Below, piece by piece: positions 33,615 to 45,835 of a DNA stretch of 64,000 bases. Below the pieces are notes generated by a model. The model had not been told where the DNA came from. It did no database searches and worked only from the letters and a program-made list of their open reading frames with translations. Each line of letters starts with the position of its first letter. The stretch's first letter is position 1. This stretch comes from Calendula officinalis (Eukaryota > Streptophyta > Magnoliopsida > Asterales > Asteraceae), in assembly GCA_963853835.1 (NCBI GenBank), contig OY970825.1:26536835-26600834 (forward strand). The letters are read 5' to 3'. Position numbers and translations under genes: made by a program.

Positions 33615-35889
33615 ATGGCGTCGTTCAAGGACCTTGGGAAGCTCGTTAATGGTTTATCCCTGGTCGCCAAGGAGGCCGTGAGACGGGGGGATCTCGATAA
33701 GCCTGACGTCCAAAACCTAATTCGGCGAGCTCTGTTATCAGTCACCGACATATCCGGTCTAACTAAAGGAGAGGTTCGCAATTTCACGATCACCGCTCCC
33801 AAATCCAATGCGGTTTCCGAAGACAATAGCAGCAGCAGCAGCAGCGTTGTCTATTTTGACGAAACACTGGCAGCTTCTTCGTCGGACAATACGCCGTTAC
33901 CTACACCTTCCGATCAGAGTATAGGTGAGCCGTTTCAGAATAAGGTTATTGTTCCTCCGGCAAATTTGGATGGAAATGGTGATACTGTTGCTGTAGTTGT
34001 TGAAGAAGAAACCGCTGTACAATTGAATGATCCGCCGCCGGAAACACCGCTGGTGATAACGAAGCAAAGGCGGCGGAGGGAGAGGAAGGTTCCTTCAACT
34101 CCGTTTTCCAGAGCGCTTGGGTGAGTTATTTGAATTTTAACCCTAATTATGTATAAAAGTATCTGTTGCTACATGTACAAACAAATTTAGTGCTGATTAG
34201 ATACTGCAAAAATTGGCAAAAGCATGACCTCACATATGTCAATATTTCTAAACATTAGGAACATGCAAAATCTGTTACTCGATTTTGGTTAATTTTAGGA
34301 TTTGGAATATAGGTGGAGATAGAGTAAGATGTGACGCATTAGTCCAGTTTGAAATACATTTTTATTACATTATAGCAGAATGATGGCTTGATTACTAACT
34401 TTAGTTTTTAAGATTTGCTGGCCTAGGAGCTGGGCTTGCTTGGGGAACAGTTCAAGAATCTGCTAAAAGACTTGTGTATGGTACACCAAAATCGCAAGGG
34501 AAGCAGTCTGCAATTTCACCATTTTTATCTGATAAAAATGCAGAACGTTTGGCTCTTGCTTTATGTAGGATGCGTGGGGCAGCATTGAAACTAGGGCAAA
34601 TGTTGAGTATTCAAGATGAATCTCTTGTTCCTGCTCCAGTAGGTTTTCAATTTTGGAACATGTGAATATAACTACTTGTTGGTTTTTGATTCTGAATTTT
34701 TGGTTTTGTTGTAGATATTGGCTGCTTTAGATATTGTTCGTCAGGGTGCTGATGTCATGCCAAAAAGCCAGCTTAATCAAGTTTTGGACTCTGAATTAGG
34801 CGCCAATTGGTCGTCTAAGTTAAAAAGCTTTGATTATGAACCACTCGCTGCTGCAAGTATAGGCCAGGTGAGTCAAAGTCAAATTAAAATACAATGACAA
34901 TTTGCTAGGTTTCATATTGTTGGTTATAAGATTTTTTTTTTTTTTTTTTTGTATTTTGGGATCTTAATCACTCTGATTCATGTTCATTCTGTTACGTCTG
35001 CGTTAAAGTATATAAATTAACTGTCTAAAATGAATCCTTAGGTGCATCCAGCTGTCACCAAAGATGATATGCAAGTTGCAATGAAAATTCAATATCCTGG
35101 TGTTGCAGATAGCATTGAGAGTGACATTGAGAATGTAAAATTGCTATTAGACTATACAAATCTCATTCCAGAGGGTTTATATCTTGTTAAAGCTATGAAG
35201 GTAACTATTATCATATAAGTTTGTGATTTATTATTATATTTAGAATTTTAAAATGTATGATTGTTCAAAGCTAAAATGATCTGAAATTTTTTTTATCCTT
35301 GAATCTGAAACCCTTGACAGGTGGCAAAAGAAGAGTTATCACGTGAATGTGACTACGAATTGGAATCATCAAATCAAAAAACATTCCGTGAATTGCTATC
35401 AAATGTAGACGGTTTTTACGTTCCATCGGTAGTAGATGAATTATCCAGTAAAAAAGTTCTTACAACCGAACTTATTCACGGTACAAAACTACAAACACTA
35501 CAACATATAAAAAGATAAAATTATTTTTTTAATCCCAAAATGTAATTTAATATATTTATGGTGTAGGAATCCCTATTGATAAGGTTGCACTTCTGGATCA
35601 AGAAACCCGTAGCTATGTTGGGAAAAAGTTGCTTGAACTTACATTAATGGAGCTCTTTGTCTTCAGATTCATGCAGGCATGCATTTTCATATTGTTTTCC
35701 TTCAAATTAAATTATTAATTATTATTTTTGTTTCTTATATTTCTTTTACGTTATCCAATGCAGACAGATCCAAATTGGAGTAACTTTTTGTACAATGAGT
35801 CTACACGAACAATAAATCTCATTGACTTTGGTGCGGCTCGAAGTTATCCTAAGCCCTTTGTTGATGATTACTTGAGGATGGTAAGTTTT

Positions 35890-35923
<34 letters not shown>

Positions 35924-36322
35924 TATTGACTCAAAAATATTGAATTGAAATATTTAAATCAGGTTGTTGCTTGTGCAAATTGTGAGCGGGAAGGTGTAAT
36001 AAATATGTCCCAAAGGCTCGGTTTCTTGACAGGTGAGGAACCAGAAATAATGCTAGATGCACACGTTCAAGCTGCTTTTGTTGTGGGATTACCGTTTGCA
36101 AAAAATGGTGATTATGATTTTCGTGCTAATAATATAACTCAAAGTATTTCAAACATTGGTGGGACCATGTTAAGACACAGATTAACTCCACCACCTGATG
36201 AGGTATATAGCTTGCATCGCAAGCTAGCTGGGGCTTTCTTTGCTTGTATCAAGATTGGGGCTGTTGTACCTTGTCGTCAGATTCTACTACAAGTATATGA
36301 TAATTATCAGTTTGATGATTAA
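33615..36322 (+). CDS. COQ8: COQ8/ABC1-family atypical kinase, mitochondrial
   Basis: The exons are 33615-34120, 34413-34638, 34715-34867, 35042-35200, 35321-35480, 35567-35676, 35764-35880 and 35963-36322, joined in frame to 596 residues. COQ8/ADCK3 proteins are atypical kinases/ATPases that support the coenzyme Q biosynthetic complex at the inner mitochondrial membrane. The UbiB family marks are present: KLGQ (228-231), the Ala-rich loop AAASIGQ ending at 295 (replacing a Gly-rich P-loop), Lys310 in VAMKIQ, ECDYELE, DPNWSNF (440-446) and Asp459 of LIDFGAAR. The DPNWSNF form is the one typical of COQ8 rather than plastid ABC1K proteins. The first 150 residues are variable and Ser/Glu-rich, as usual for eukaryotic members. 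Intron 6 starts with GC rather than GT. The gene ends 668 bp before the next gene on the same strand. Confidence 0.95.
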
Positions 36323-36990
36323 AATATTCATTTGAGTTTAGTTCATTACTATGGTGCGGTTTTATGTCGTTACACAGGTGGCAAATTTAGTATAAGGAAT
36401 GGCACAATCATTTGTTTACAATGATTAATTGTGGAATTGTCATTGTGAAGAATAATAGACACTTGCAATTGGTTAGTGAGCACATTGTTGTATAATGTTT
36501 CGTGTATAATGGGATCATTTCCCGATTCAATAAATTAGTGGCAAGTTTTACGATATTGATTCTCTAGGTCAAAGTTTAGCCTTTTTGGGGGGTTTGCATT
36601 CTATTTTGTGTTGACTGCATAGTTTAATTTTCGACTTAAAATCTTTGGGTAGATGAAGATCCTCTTCGGATCTACATTATTTGATGAAAGTGGTAGATGA
36701 TATTTTTACAAAACTTTCTTTATGCTCATATTAAATTTGTGCGTGTCTTTCGCGTGAACGTGCAAAATGGATTGACGTTTGGGGAAGGTATGTATGTCCA
36801 GAGTAACTAATAAGGTTCTATGCAAATATCAATATCTAATTTAATGAGTATATCATGTAAAAAACGAACTTAAATAGCTGAAATTGTAATAAATAACAAG
36901 CTAGAGGACCTTAGGTGTAATTTTGTGTAAGTAGCATGGGGAAAATTGGATTTTGGGGGCTTGAAGGCAGAACGGGCGGCGGAGATAAAG
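36323..36990 (+). other. Spacer between COQ8 and the NIP30-like gene
   Basis: 3' untranslated sequence of the upstream gene followed by the promoter of the next. No repeat seen. Confidence 0.6.
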
Positions 36991-38307
36991 ATGACGGACG
37001 ACGGGTTCCCTCCGGCGACGAGGTTGATGAATTTTGTATCGCAGTCGCAGGTAAATCAACATTCTTTCATTCATACTTCAATTCCAATTAGGTTAAATTG
37101 TTTGTAAGTTGTGTAACAGTTAGAGGAAGCTAAGAAAACTCGAGGCCCGAGAGTTGAGGACGGAACTGCCCAAAGAGATCGCCCCCTTTTTGAGGTTTCC
37201 CCCTTTTCAATTAATCAATCATACATATTATCAACTTCAATTGCAATTACTTAGCCTTATACAATACTCATGTCTGTACAAAAATCGTTACTATAAACAA
37301 GTTCTCATTGTAATATTTTCGCAGTAGAGTTTTGATAATGACAACCCTTCAATGTATAACTAAACCCTGGATTTTAGGAATTATCACCTCCATGAATTAA
37401 TGTACAATCTTTTATATCAAAATCCTTCGCAGTATAGTTGATGGTATATTTCTGACATTCACAGATAATTGATTCGAGTTGTTTAAACAATTTGATGCAG
37501 ATTTTAAAGGAGAATAAAGACAAAAAGGATGCAGAGTTCAATGAACGGTTCAAGCATAGTGAGTAGGGTAGAATCACACAGTTTTGTTTTTGCTTACTCT
37601 TGAAAGTGTGCATATTTTGGTTAATTTATAAAATGCATATTTGATTATTATTGCAGGACCTCCAAAAGCATTGGATGAAGATGAGACTGAGTTTCTTGAT
37701 AAGCTTGAGCTGGTAATTCATTCTTTTGCCTCAATTTTGTGGAAAACTTGAATTGATTTTTGGAAGTTCCTTTTGTGTAGTCAACGAGAGAGTATGAGCA
37801 GCAATTAGCAAATGATGAAGCCCAACAATTGCGCACTTTCCAAGTAAGGGTTACATTTTAAATGCTCATGTATGATATGTAACAAACAAAATTCTAATTA
37901 CACAGAAACAAGTGGCTGCACAATCTTCCATTTTACATGAACTCAATCAAACACCTGTTATTGTTCCTCCTAAACCTCAGGTTAGAGTGTGTCTATAATT
38001 ATGGGTTTTGAGTCGTAAAACACTACCTTTGTTTTGTTTTTTTCACATTTCTATATATGGTTGTCACTACAATCTTTTATATGTATTTGGCATTTAGGAA
38101 CAACATTCATTTGTAGAGAAGAAACCACGGACGCGAGTGCTTATAAAAGTGAAGCCTCAAGCAAAGAAAGCAAGAATTGGTCAACAAGTCAACTCTGATG
38201 AATGCAAAAAAGACATGTTGACAGAACAAGATTCTACTACTGTTAACAATCTTTTTACTGGTGGACTTGTTTCATATAGTGATGAAAGTGATGATGATGG
38301 TGATTAG
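36991..38307 (+). CDS. NIP30/FAM192A-type nuclear protein
   Basis: Seven exons (36991-37050, 37120-37194, 37501-37558, 37657-37712, 37781-37843, 37906-37980, 38098-38307) give 198 residues with all GT-AG junctions in frame. The core ERFKHRPPKALDEDETEFL matches the N-terminal NIP30 domain of FAM192A/PSME3IP1, a nuclear protein that in animals binds the proteasome activator PA28-gamma. The plant role is not established to my knowledge. The N-terminus is short (MTDDGFPPATRLMNF), followed by a charged helix. The C-terminus is basic (KPRTRVLIKVKPQAKKAR, a possible nuclear signal), then acidic (SDESDDDGD). The small exons and highly charged composition make single-frame detection hard; I assembled it from splice signals. 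Confidence 0.88.
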
Positions 38308-38932
38308 ATGGGTATTTTTTTCTTCCAGTTTTCTGCAAACTAACCTTTTAATCCTGATTACATGTTTTTGTAAACTTCATATTTAATTAAATTTACACCT
38401 ACACAACCATAAATTCGATGTTCTTTTTTTTAAACTAACCCACTTTTTGTCCGTTTATGTTCTAACATTAAAATTAATCAAATTTACACCTACAATGACA
38501 TTTACAGATTTACTGATTTCTAAAAGCACTTTTAAGTTTTAACGTTGCATAATAGTGTTGAAAGATTTAATAAAAACAAGGGGAAATGCATACCATTGGC
38601 TTTATTGGTGTAAGAAATAAAAGAACGATAAAAAGGAATTAATAAAAAATAAACATATTATTAATCGATAGCTAGGAAGTTATTGTGTTAGTTGACAATA
38701 GGTTTACCAAGAGCCATGCATTATGGAACGTAAAACACCAACGGATTACAAGTACCTAAAATCACGGTTGATTACAATCAAACCATGAAAAAAAGAAGCG
38801 ATTCGTCTTGATTCCTAAATTACAGGATTACCACTAATTGGATTTGCATACATACATACACACGCCGTCCAAACAATTCCGTTTCTCCCTTTAGGCAAGG
38901 AAATAGGGAGAATTTAAAAAAACAAAGAAAGC
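38308..38932 (+). other. Spacer and promoter of the pectinesterase gene
   Basis: AT-rich, no repeat delimited. An A-rich leader (AAAAAAACAAAGAAAGC) precedes the start codon. Confidence 0.5.
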
Positions 38933-40711
38933 ATGGCTAGCAAGGCCATCATATCCATCATATCATTAGTCGTGGTGGTCGGTTGTGTTCTAGGTGTTGT
39001 TGCGTTAATCGTCACAAGCGGAAAGAACGATGATAATAATCTTAACACAACTACAAAAGCCGCTGAAAGCGTTTGTAAACCAACCGAATACAAAGAGGCT
39101 TGCAACAAAGCAGTAAACGATGTTTCCAAAAACTCATCCGCCACACAAGAGGATTACATCCTTGCCACCATTCGTGCAACCTCGGATGAATTGCAAAAAT
39201 CCCTAGAAAAGGCAACTGCCTCCAAGAAAGATTTGGGTGATGACAAGAAGGAATCCCGTAGCGAACTCGAGACGTGTGAGAAAATGTTGGGGTATGCGAC
39301 CGATGAGCTCAACCAAGTTCTTAAAGTTGTAGCCGAGACCGAAGCGGTCTCGTTAGCCGAGCAAATTGACCCGATCCTTGTATGGTTGACCGCGATTCGG
39401 TCGTACCAAACAACATGCGTGGATGAGATCCAAGATGAAAAACTCAAAAAAGATATGCAAGCAGCGTTGGAAACGGCTAACGAGTTAACTTTTAATGCAC
39501 AAAAGATTGTGTATAATGTGCTCGATATTCTTAAGGATATTGGCCTTGATTTGGGTGAGTTGAAAATCCCGTCAACGGGAACTCGTAGGCTTCTTGATGA
39601 GATTGACGAGATGGATAACCATGGTTTTCCATCGTGGGTCAATAGCGGTGACCGGAAGCTTCTAGGAGCCAAAAAGGGTGGTGGCAAGAAAGGAGGAAAA
39701 GGTCAAGGACTGTTTAAAACTCCACCACCACCTCCGCTGCCGCCAAATGCACCACCAAACGTAGTTGTGGCTCAAGACGGTAGTGGAAGGTTTAAGAGCA
39801 TCAAACAAGCTTTAGCATCTTACCCCCCAAATCATCAAGGAAGATTTATAATCCATATTAAAGCCGGTACATATAGCGAAGGACAAATCATTGTAGACAA
39901 AAATCAAAATAATGTGTACATGTACGGGGACGGTCGTGATAGAACCATCATCACGGGTGCACTAAACTTTGGAATTCAAAAAATTTCAACTTCTCAAACC
40001 GCAACGGTGGTTGCACTCGGAGAACGGTTCATGGCTAGAGGAATAGGGTTTAGAAACACAATCGGGCCCGCAGGACACCAAGCGGTTGCATTTCGATCTC
40101 AATCACCTCACACGGTTATGGTGGATTGTAGTTTCGAGGGTTACCAAGACACGTTATACTACCACGCTCATGACCAATTTTACAAAAATTGTGCAATCTC
40201 GGGAACCGTTGACTTTATATTCGGGGTCGGTCGGGCTTTTATTCAGGATTGTGATATCTTTGTCCGAAAACCGGAAAAGAATCAAGGGAATATGGTGACG
40301 GCTGACGGGAGGATGAAAATGGAAGAAGCGGGCGGTGTTGTGCTTCATAATTGCAGGATTATGGCGGCACCGGAGTTAGCTCCGGTGAAGAACCAGTTCG
40401 CGAGTTACCTAGGACGGCCGTGGAAAGCGGCGGCAACGGCGGTTATAATGATGTGTGATATTCAAGATTTGATAAAACCCGAAGGTTGGACAATATGGGA
40501 ATCACCCGAGGGGAAGAACAACCACATGACGTGTATGTTCCGCGAGTTTCGAAACAGGGGACCCGGTGCCAATTTGGCGGGTCGGGTCAAATGGCGTGGT
40601 TTTAGGGTTATCACAAATGACAAGGAAGCACTCGGTTTTACAGCTGGCGCGTTCTTACAGGGTGGAACTTGGCTGCCTCAATCTGGTGTACCCGCTAGAC
40701 TTGGATTCTAA
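38933..40711 (+). CDS. Pectin methylesterase with PMEI pro-region (type I)
   Basis: 592 residues in one exon. It removes methyl esters from wall homogalacturonan. An N-terminal membrane segment (residues about 4-29, AIISIISLVVVVGCVLGVVAL) is a signal anchor. The inhibitor-like pro-domain (about 45-205) has the usual Cys in SVCKPTEYKEAC, LETCEKMLGY and QTTCVDEI. A processing motif RRLL lies at 218-221, with a second DRKLL soon after, then a Lys/Gly stretch and a poly-proline linker. The catalytic domain has Gln383 in GPAGHQ, Gln405-Asp406 in YQDTLY, Asp427 in DFIFG and Arg495/Trp497 in LGRPW. The layout and the basic linker resemble the pollen-tube VANGUARD1 group. The absence of the intron often found in this family is notable. 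It converges with the next gene, leaving 367 bp between stop codons. Confidence 0.95.
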   Translation: MASKAIISIISLVVVVGCVLGVVALIVTSGKNDDNNLNTTTKAAESVCKPTEYKEACNKAVNDVSKNSSATQEDYILATIRATSDELQKSLEKATASKKDLGDDKKESRSELETCEKMLGYATDELNQVLKVVAETEAVSLAEQIDPILVWLTAIRSYQTTCVDEIQDEKLKKDMQAALETANELTFNAQKIVYNVLDILKDIGLDLGELKIPSTGTRRLLDEIDEMDNHGFPSWVNSGDRKLLGAKKGGGKKGGKGQGLFKTPPPPPLPPNAPPNVVVAQDGSGRFKSIKQALASYPPNHQGRFIIHIKAGTYSEGQIIVDKNQNNVYMYGDGRDRTIITGALNFGIQKISTSQTATVVALGERFMARGIGFRNTIGPAGHQAVAFRSQSPHTVMVDCSFEGYQDTLYYHAHDQFYKNCAISGTVDFIFGVGRAFIQDCDIFVRKPEKNQGNMVTADGRMKMEEAGGVVLHNCRIMAAPELAPVKNQFASYLGRPWKAAATAVIMMCDIQDLIKPEGWTIWESPEGKNNHMTCMFREFRNRGPGANLAGRVKWRGFRVITNDKEALGFTAGAFLQGGTWLPQSGVPARLGF

Positions 40712-41078
40712 TCAACTAGTATTCTTCCATTAGGTTTCATGGCATGTAGCATCACTCTGTTTTTTCCAAGTATAAATGAAATAGGTGTCAAATGTTAGTG
40801 TTTTAACAGGTTAGTGTAATTTGTTTTTGTGGAAGGGGTCATGTTTTTGGGATAAAGTGTTACAGTAATGCATACATTTAAATAGTACAAGAAAAAAGAC
40901 CCGATTACATACATGTTTGAATCATGCAGCAACAGCTTACATCTGCTTCTCATTCTCTATCACCCTGTCACATAAGTATTAGCTGTCGTCCATTAATTAA
41001 TCTACAAACCGAATGAACTAAAGAAGCCGTTATACAAGTTCACTTTTTTATTATTATTTATATATATTTAATGCGTCT
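40712..41078. other. Convergent 3' untranslated region
   Basis: The space between two convergent stop codons, presumably holding both 3' UTRs. No repeat or gene. Confidence 0.6.
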
Positions 41079-42694
41079 TTAGGTTTTAAAAGAGAAGATA
41101 AGGGGTGATGACCTCATAAATGCATGGGGAAACATCTTTGACAACATCGAGTTTTTGGATTTCACGAGCCAAACGTATAGCCCATAACATGGAAGGTGAA
41201 ATAAAGCAATACCAAAGTACCTGGTGATTGTAAATAAGTTATGAAATATAGTAAAAGATATTTTAGAGAGAAGATAATTGGGTGAAGCATACCACATAGG
41301 AGCATATGGACTTGCAAGTTCTAAGAAAGGATAAGGCCACCATGAAAAGCAACACGCGTGCATAATCCACTGGAAAACTATGTAGGTCGAGCTCCACAGC
41401 ACAAAATATATTAACCCGTGCCAAGAAAAGTGCTGCAACACAAATTGGAAATAGTCCATACGAGATGTTGATGCAAAATAATTAAAATAAAATAAAATAA
41501 TGGAATCTACGAAACATCTGTTGACATTTATTGCATAACTATTCACAAATTGAAATACTTACTAGGCTGTTGAGAGCAGAATCCATAAGGAGAAAAATAG
41601 CATTAACAGAGTGCATGCAACCAATTAACTGTCATAACAATACAGATTTATAACTAAACAATAATTTAAAAAAATTATTCGTTGTGAGTAAACAACACAA
41701 TAAAATGATTAAGGACTAACCAGGGTAAGCTTAAAGTCATCACCAGTCTGAAATGGGAGTAATAAGCCCCAAAATACGATGTCTGTAAGCAAAACAGCAC
41801 CTGCACAAGTCTGTTGTCATACACTAAGAATCAGCTTAACGAGTGAGTATTCAGAAAAACCTGAAACAGAAAAATTTTATAAAAAAAAATGAGGCAAAAG
41901 AATACCTGATAAATATTCTGCATTAGTTTCCCCCAAAATCCAACTTCTTGATTGAATTGCATTTGGTTGTAAGGGGAAGCCTTGTTAAAGTGCATCCAGC
42001 AACCATGAGCAGATATAATGGTCCCGAGCTACATGAAATTAGCAACACCATAAAAATTGTTACAAATTAGCTCAAAAAAGTTCAATTTTTGTCAATGTAC
42101 TTCTTAGTTCTAATATGTTTTTTGAAACTTTTCGTAATTCAATGCATACAATAGCAATTTATGTGTAGTTTGATTAAAATTTCATATAGTTTCCCCTTTC
42201 TATTACACTTTTATACTTTATCTCCAAGTTCTGTCTTGTATAAAACCTAATTTCTGTAAAACTCTAATTGAAGACATTAAAAGTCAATGATCAGATAAGT
42301 AGATTAACATACCGCAAAGTAAACCGTGACCAATAAGAATGTCCACCTGAAAATTTGATAGGAAATTATAAATTTAGCATGAAGAGAACTAAATAAAATT
42401 GAAGTAGATCGAGCATACTGACTGTGTGTAGAAATAGAAGACGAATAAGCCAAATGCAACAGCAGTTTGATACAGCAAGTACGCCATGGAAATAAAGGAG
42501 AAAAATCTGTAGATTAGAAGCCAAATTGGATGCAGGTTTTTCCAGCAAGGAATCCATAGATGATAAGAAGTAGTGGTAGGTGCGTTGTTTTTAGTGATGA
42601 CGAGTTTTATAGAAATGAGAGTGGGAATCAGGACGATGAGAGCGCAAACAGGTACTTGCCATTGAAGCCAGTATTCTAAACCCTTAACCTCCAT
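41079..42694 (-). CDS. Rolling-stone-like multi-pass membrane protein
   Basis: Seven exons on the minus strand: 42694-42423, 42346-42313, 42028-41906, 41810-41721, 41628-41563, 41432-41293 and 41220-41079. The total is 867 nt, 288 residues, all in phase with GT-AG junctions. About seven hydrophobic segments are present. The blocks LHPIWLLIYR, FVFYFYTQWTF, GFWGKLMQNIYQTCAGAVLL, VFWGLLLPF, GCMHSVNAIFLLMDSALNSL, WWPYPFLEL and FHLPCYGLYVWLVK mark a conserved, poorly characterised plant membrane-protein family related to animal rolling stone. Location and biochemical role are unknown. Exon 2 is only 34 nt. Exon 1 ends two bases into a codon, restored by the first base of exon 2. Confidence 0.9.
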
Positions 42695-42775
42695 GGCAGG
42701 TGGTTAGGTTGAAGAAAACCTCTAATTGATAAGCAGGACGGACGCACAGATAGCGGTTGGCGGTATTCCTGCTAA

Positions 42776-43128
42776 GAAGGATCTCAAACCGTAAACTCTA
42801 TAAAACACTATAATTATTAGTAGGTTCATTCATTCCAAACATAACTTTAAACCCAACTATAAATTCTATCAATCCTTTAAAAACTAATTGAATTCATAAA
42901 AATTATATTTTTAATTAATTTATTTTATGCTATTAAAGAAAATTAAAGTTAATGATATGTGAGGTCTATAGATAGAGAATGGATAGAGGTAATATTCTCT
43001 TACTTCATATATAGAGGGACTTTTTATCTCACTTTATATTTAAAGTGAGAAATAAAGATGAGTTGAAGAAAAGATAAAACTTTAAATATAAAAATAAATA
43101 GATAGATAAAATATGATCGAAGATGCTT
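42776..43128. mobile_element. Old Tourist-like MITE copy
   Basis: It aligns along its length with 45836-46190 (for example ACTCTATAAAACAC, AACATAACTTTAAACCCAACTATAAA, ATAGATAGAGAATGGATAGAGG) but with many substitutions. The ends GGATCTCAAACC / GAAGATGCTT are degraded, with TAA/TTA-like flanks. It sits just upstream of the membrane-protein gene. Confidence 0.7.
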
Positions 43129-44835
43129 TAAGATGCCTCCTCACAATAATGACGCTTTTCGACAAATTCCGTATTAGATTTGAGTTAAGGGGCCCCGTTG
43201 ACTTGCAACAACTTTCTGTTTTGTTTGGGATATTGTAGAAATTTCATTTTTTATTTTTTATAATTAGAAATGACATTGGTTCTTACATTTTTCTTATTAA
43301 TTATATATTTACTCGTTTAATAATAATAAGTGTTACAATTAAAGAATGATACTAGAAAAAATAATAATAGATTACATATATTGAGTTTAGAATTCATGCC
43401 AAATAAGACTCTTTAAAAAAAAATACCCCGATAAACACTAAATATGAGATTTCAACTCAATAAAAACTTAGTATCATACTCAAGATCGATTTATTTTAAA
43501 ATGACAGTTATAACACATATACAACATATTACCTTAAATATGTCTCAAATAAAATTTAAACTCATAACCTCTCGACTCATAGGCCAGTTAGGCTATAAAT
43601 CATTTGGTAAGAAGATCCATATCCAACTATTTTGAGAACCGAAATCGGATTTAAAAAATTGTGAACTTTCACGTTGAACCATTTGTTTTGAACTTAGACT
43701 TATTTCCACCGATTCCTAGATCTGAAAAAACCGGTTCAATTTGCCATCTATATAATATTAATACGAATTAATTCGTAGGTTTCATCCTTTGCATATGAAC
43801 TATATCAAGGATCTTTATTTGAATAAACAAATAGATCTATAGCATAGTGGTAATATTATTTTGATAGATATTGTCTCCAAGATGTAATGAAATGTATAAA
43901 ATCAGCACTACCTTGATGAAAACTTCGCTAAAGAACAACACACACCCATCACATATTCATCAAACCATGATTTATGCCAGAAATCCTGCATCATGTTGCA
44001 TATTTTTACTTTCTAAAATTCACAAAAGTAACAATTAATTAATCCCCCACATGCTCCTGCCCACTACACGTTCACTAATCCATGTTTCACGTTCACCTTT
44101 CCCAATTAACTGAAACGAGCTCAGAGATTAAAATAATTATCATTTTTTGTTAATAGATTTTTTCTAATGCATACCCAAAGTTAGAGGTGTGCATTTGGGC
44201 CGAAAAAACCTAAACGAACCGAAAATATGTAAGGAGTTCGGTTCCTGGTTTTGAAACTTCATCATTTTCGGTTTCGGTCACATTGGTTTCGTTCGGTCCG
44301 GTGCTCGGATATGGATGCGCATTTGGGCAAAAAAACTGAACCGAAGGAAAAACATTTTAGTTTAGTTTTCAATTTTAAAAATATATCATTTTCGATTTCA
44401 GTTCGGATTCTAAACCGTGCTCAATCATACCTAGGCCCATGATTATTACTTATTAGGGTGCATTTTATGAACATAAATTTTTTATTTAAACAACGCTTTA
44501 AAACATTAACAAGTTATTAAACCTAAATATATTTACAAAATCATAATCGATCAAATGATAAACTTTATGTTAAACACAAATTTTAATTATCATTTAATTA
44601 TAAATCAATCCATTAATACTAAATATTGTGAAATACATATATAATAAATAATTAAACCTGAAAACATCTAATACAAACCGATTAACATCTACTAGTTTCA
44701 TTTAAGTCGCTAATTATTACCGAAAATAAAGCATAATAATAATCAGAAGCTGATTTTAAAAAAGCATTTTTTATTTAAAAAGCATTTTTTTTTTACGGCA
44801 GTTTAATTTTATCTCTCTCAATCCGCTTATTCATT
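43129..44835. other. AT-rich intergenic DNA with decayed repeats
   Basis: No gene. A possible old SINE in minus orientation (TAGCCTAACTGG A-box-like word on the minus strand) lies near 43565-43605, and a degraded hAT MITE at 44183-44432. Confidence 0.45.
44183..44432. mobile_element. Decayed hAT-type MITE
   Basis: The left end AGAGGTGTGCATTTGGGCCG and the interior TTCGGTTTCGGT and GAACCGAA words match the family at 10985. The right end (TCAATCATACCTAG) is degraded and no 8-bp duplication is evident. Confidence 0.5.
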
Positions 44836-45730
44836 TTAACTAGTGACTGAGTAACTATGACTGACCACTGTAAACCCACCATCCACCCCTAAATTCTGCC
44901 CACTCACATACACCGATTCATCGGAAGCCAGAAACAACGCCGCTTCCGCCACGTGTCTAGCCTTCAACACGACTCCCTTTAAATTCGCCGTCACACAGCA
45001 ATTGGCCTCCACCTGACTCGGCGTCCAATTATAGGCGGCGCAGCTAAGTGGAGTTCCCACACCAAACGGAGAAACACAATTGACTCTTATCCCATGAGCC
45101 CCAAGCTCACTGCACGCCGTCTTCATCAAACCCACCATCGCATGCTTAGAAGCTGTGTAGGCATGCGGGCCAGCTCCTCCGATGGACGCCGCCACACTGG
45201 CCGTGCATATTATGGAGCCACGTGTACCTGCGGCGATCATGGCACGTGCTGCGTGCTTGATGGTTGCAGCCACCCCGCGAACGTTGATTGCCATGGTGTT
45301 ATCAAAATCATCGAGATCCATATCTACTAACGTTGTCATGGGTCCTATGATTCCTGCATTGCTGAAGAGTATGTCTAGCGTTCCGTACCTAGTAACGGCG
45401 TGGGTCACGGCGGCCTCAACTTGCTTCTCGTCTCTGACGTCACACCGGCAGTAGCAGATCTCGCCGGAATCTGCGCAGGAGGCGATCACTTGGTGGGCTA
45501 AGTCATCTTGCACGTCGGCGATGACCACGCGAGCTCCATTCTCGAGGAATAACCTGGCGGCAGCTTCTCCGATGCCGCTAGCACCGCCGGTGATAAGGGC
45601 TACTTTGCCCTCTAATCTTCACGTACGTACATGCGTGTGCCATAAATAATTAGTACAGATTAGTGATGAAGATAAAGACGAAGTTTGTGAGTTAAAGAAG
45701 ATGATATACGTACCTGGGTTTGTTGATCAT
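44836..45730 (-). CDS. Classical short-chain dehydrogenase/reductase
   Basis: Two exons (45730-45714 and 45616-44836) encode 265 residues; the 17-nt first exon supplies MINKP and part of the next codon. It is an NAD(P)-dependent oxidoreductase with a Rossmann fold: TGGASGIG at 15-22, Asp for NAD in VVIADVQ, SNAG near 92 (usually NNAG), Ser146, and YTASK (Tyr159, Lys163). The C-terminal DGG (VSGQNLGVDGGFT) is a family mark. Closest plant groups by pattern are SDR110C enzymes: secoisolariciresinol dehydrogenase, ABA2 xanthoxin dehydrogenase, momilactone A synthase-like and isopiperitenol/borneol dehydrogenases. The substrate cannot be told from sequence. The tiny first exon and roughly 97-bp intron are typical of that group. 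Confidence 0.93.
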
Positions 45731-45810
45731 AGATGCTGGTCAGATGTATGATGATTGCTTTCAAATGAAGGACATATATGATGGATGGATCTCAGCATCT
45801 CTCTGCTTTC

Positions 45811-45820
45811 TATATTTATA
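45811..45820 (-). promoter_or_regulatory. Candidate TATA box of the SDR gene
   Basis: The minus strand reads CTATAAATATAG about 85 bp before the start codon, immediately inside the boundary of the Tourist-like MITE that begins at 45836. Confidence 0.6.
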
Positions 45821-45835
45821 GTGGTGTTTGGCTTA

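Noticed and set aside
39154..39687. 177-residue minus-strand frame inside the pectinesterase gene
   Set aside because: Antisense shadow of the Lys/Glu-rich PMEI domain.
43830..43900. TAGCATAGTGGTA, a tRNA/SINE A-box look-alike
   Set aside because: No B box at the required distance and no cloverleaf.
33615..45730. A metabolic gene cluster in the island
   Set aside because: COQ8, NIP30-like, PME, membrane protein and SDR have unrelated roles; ordinary gene neighbourhood.
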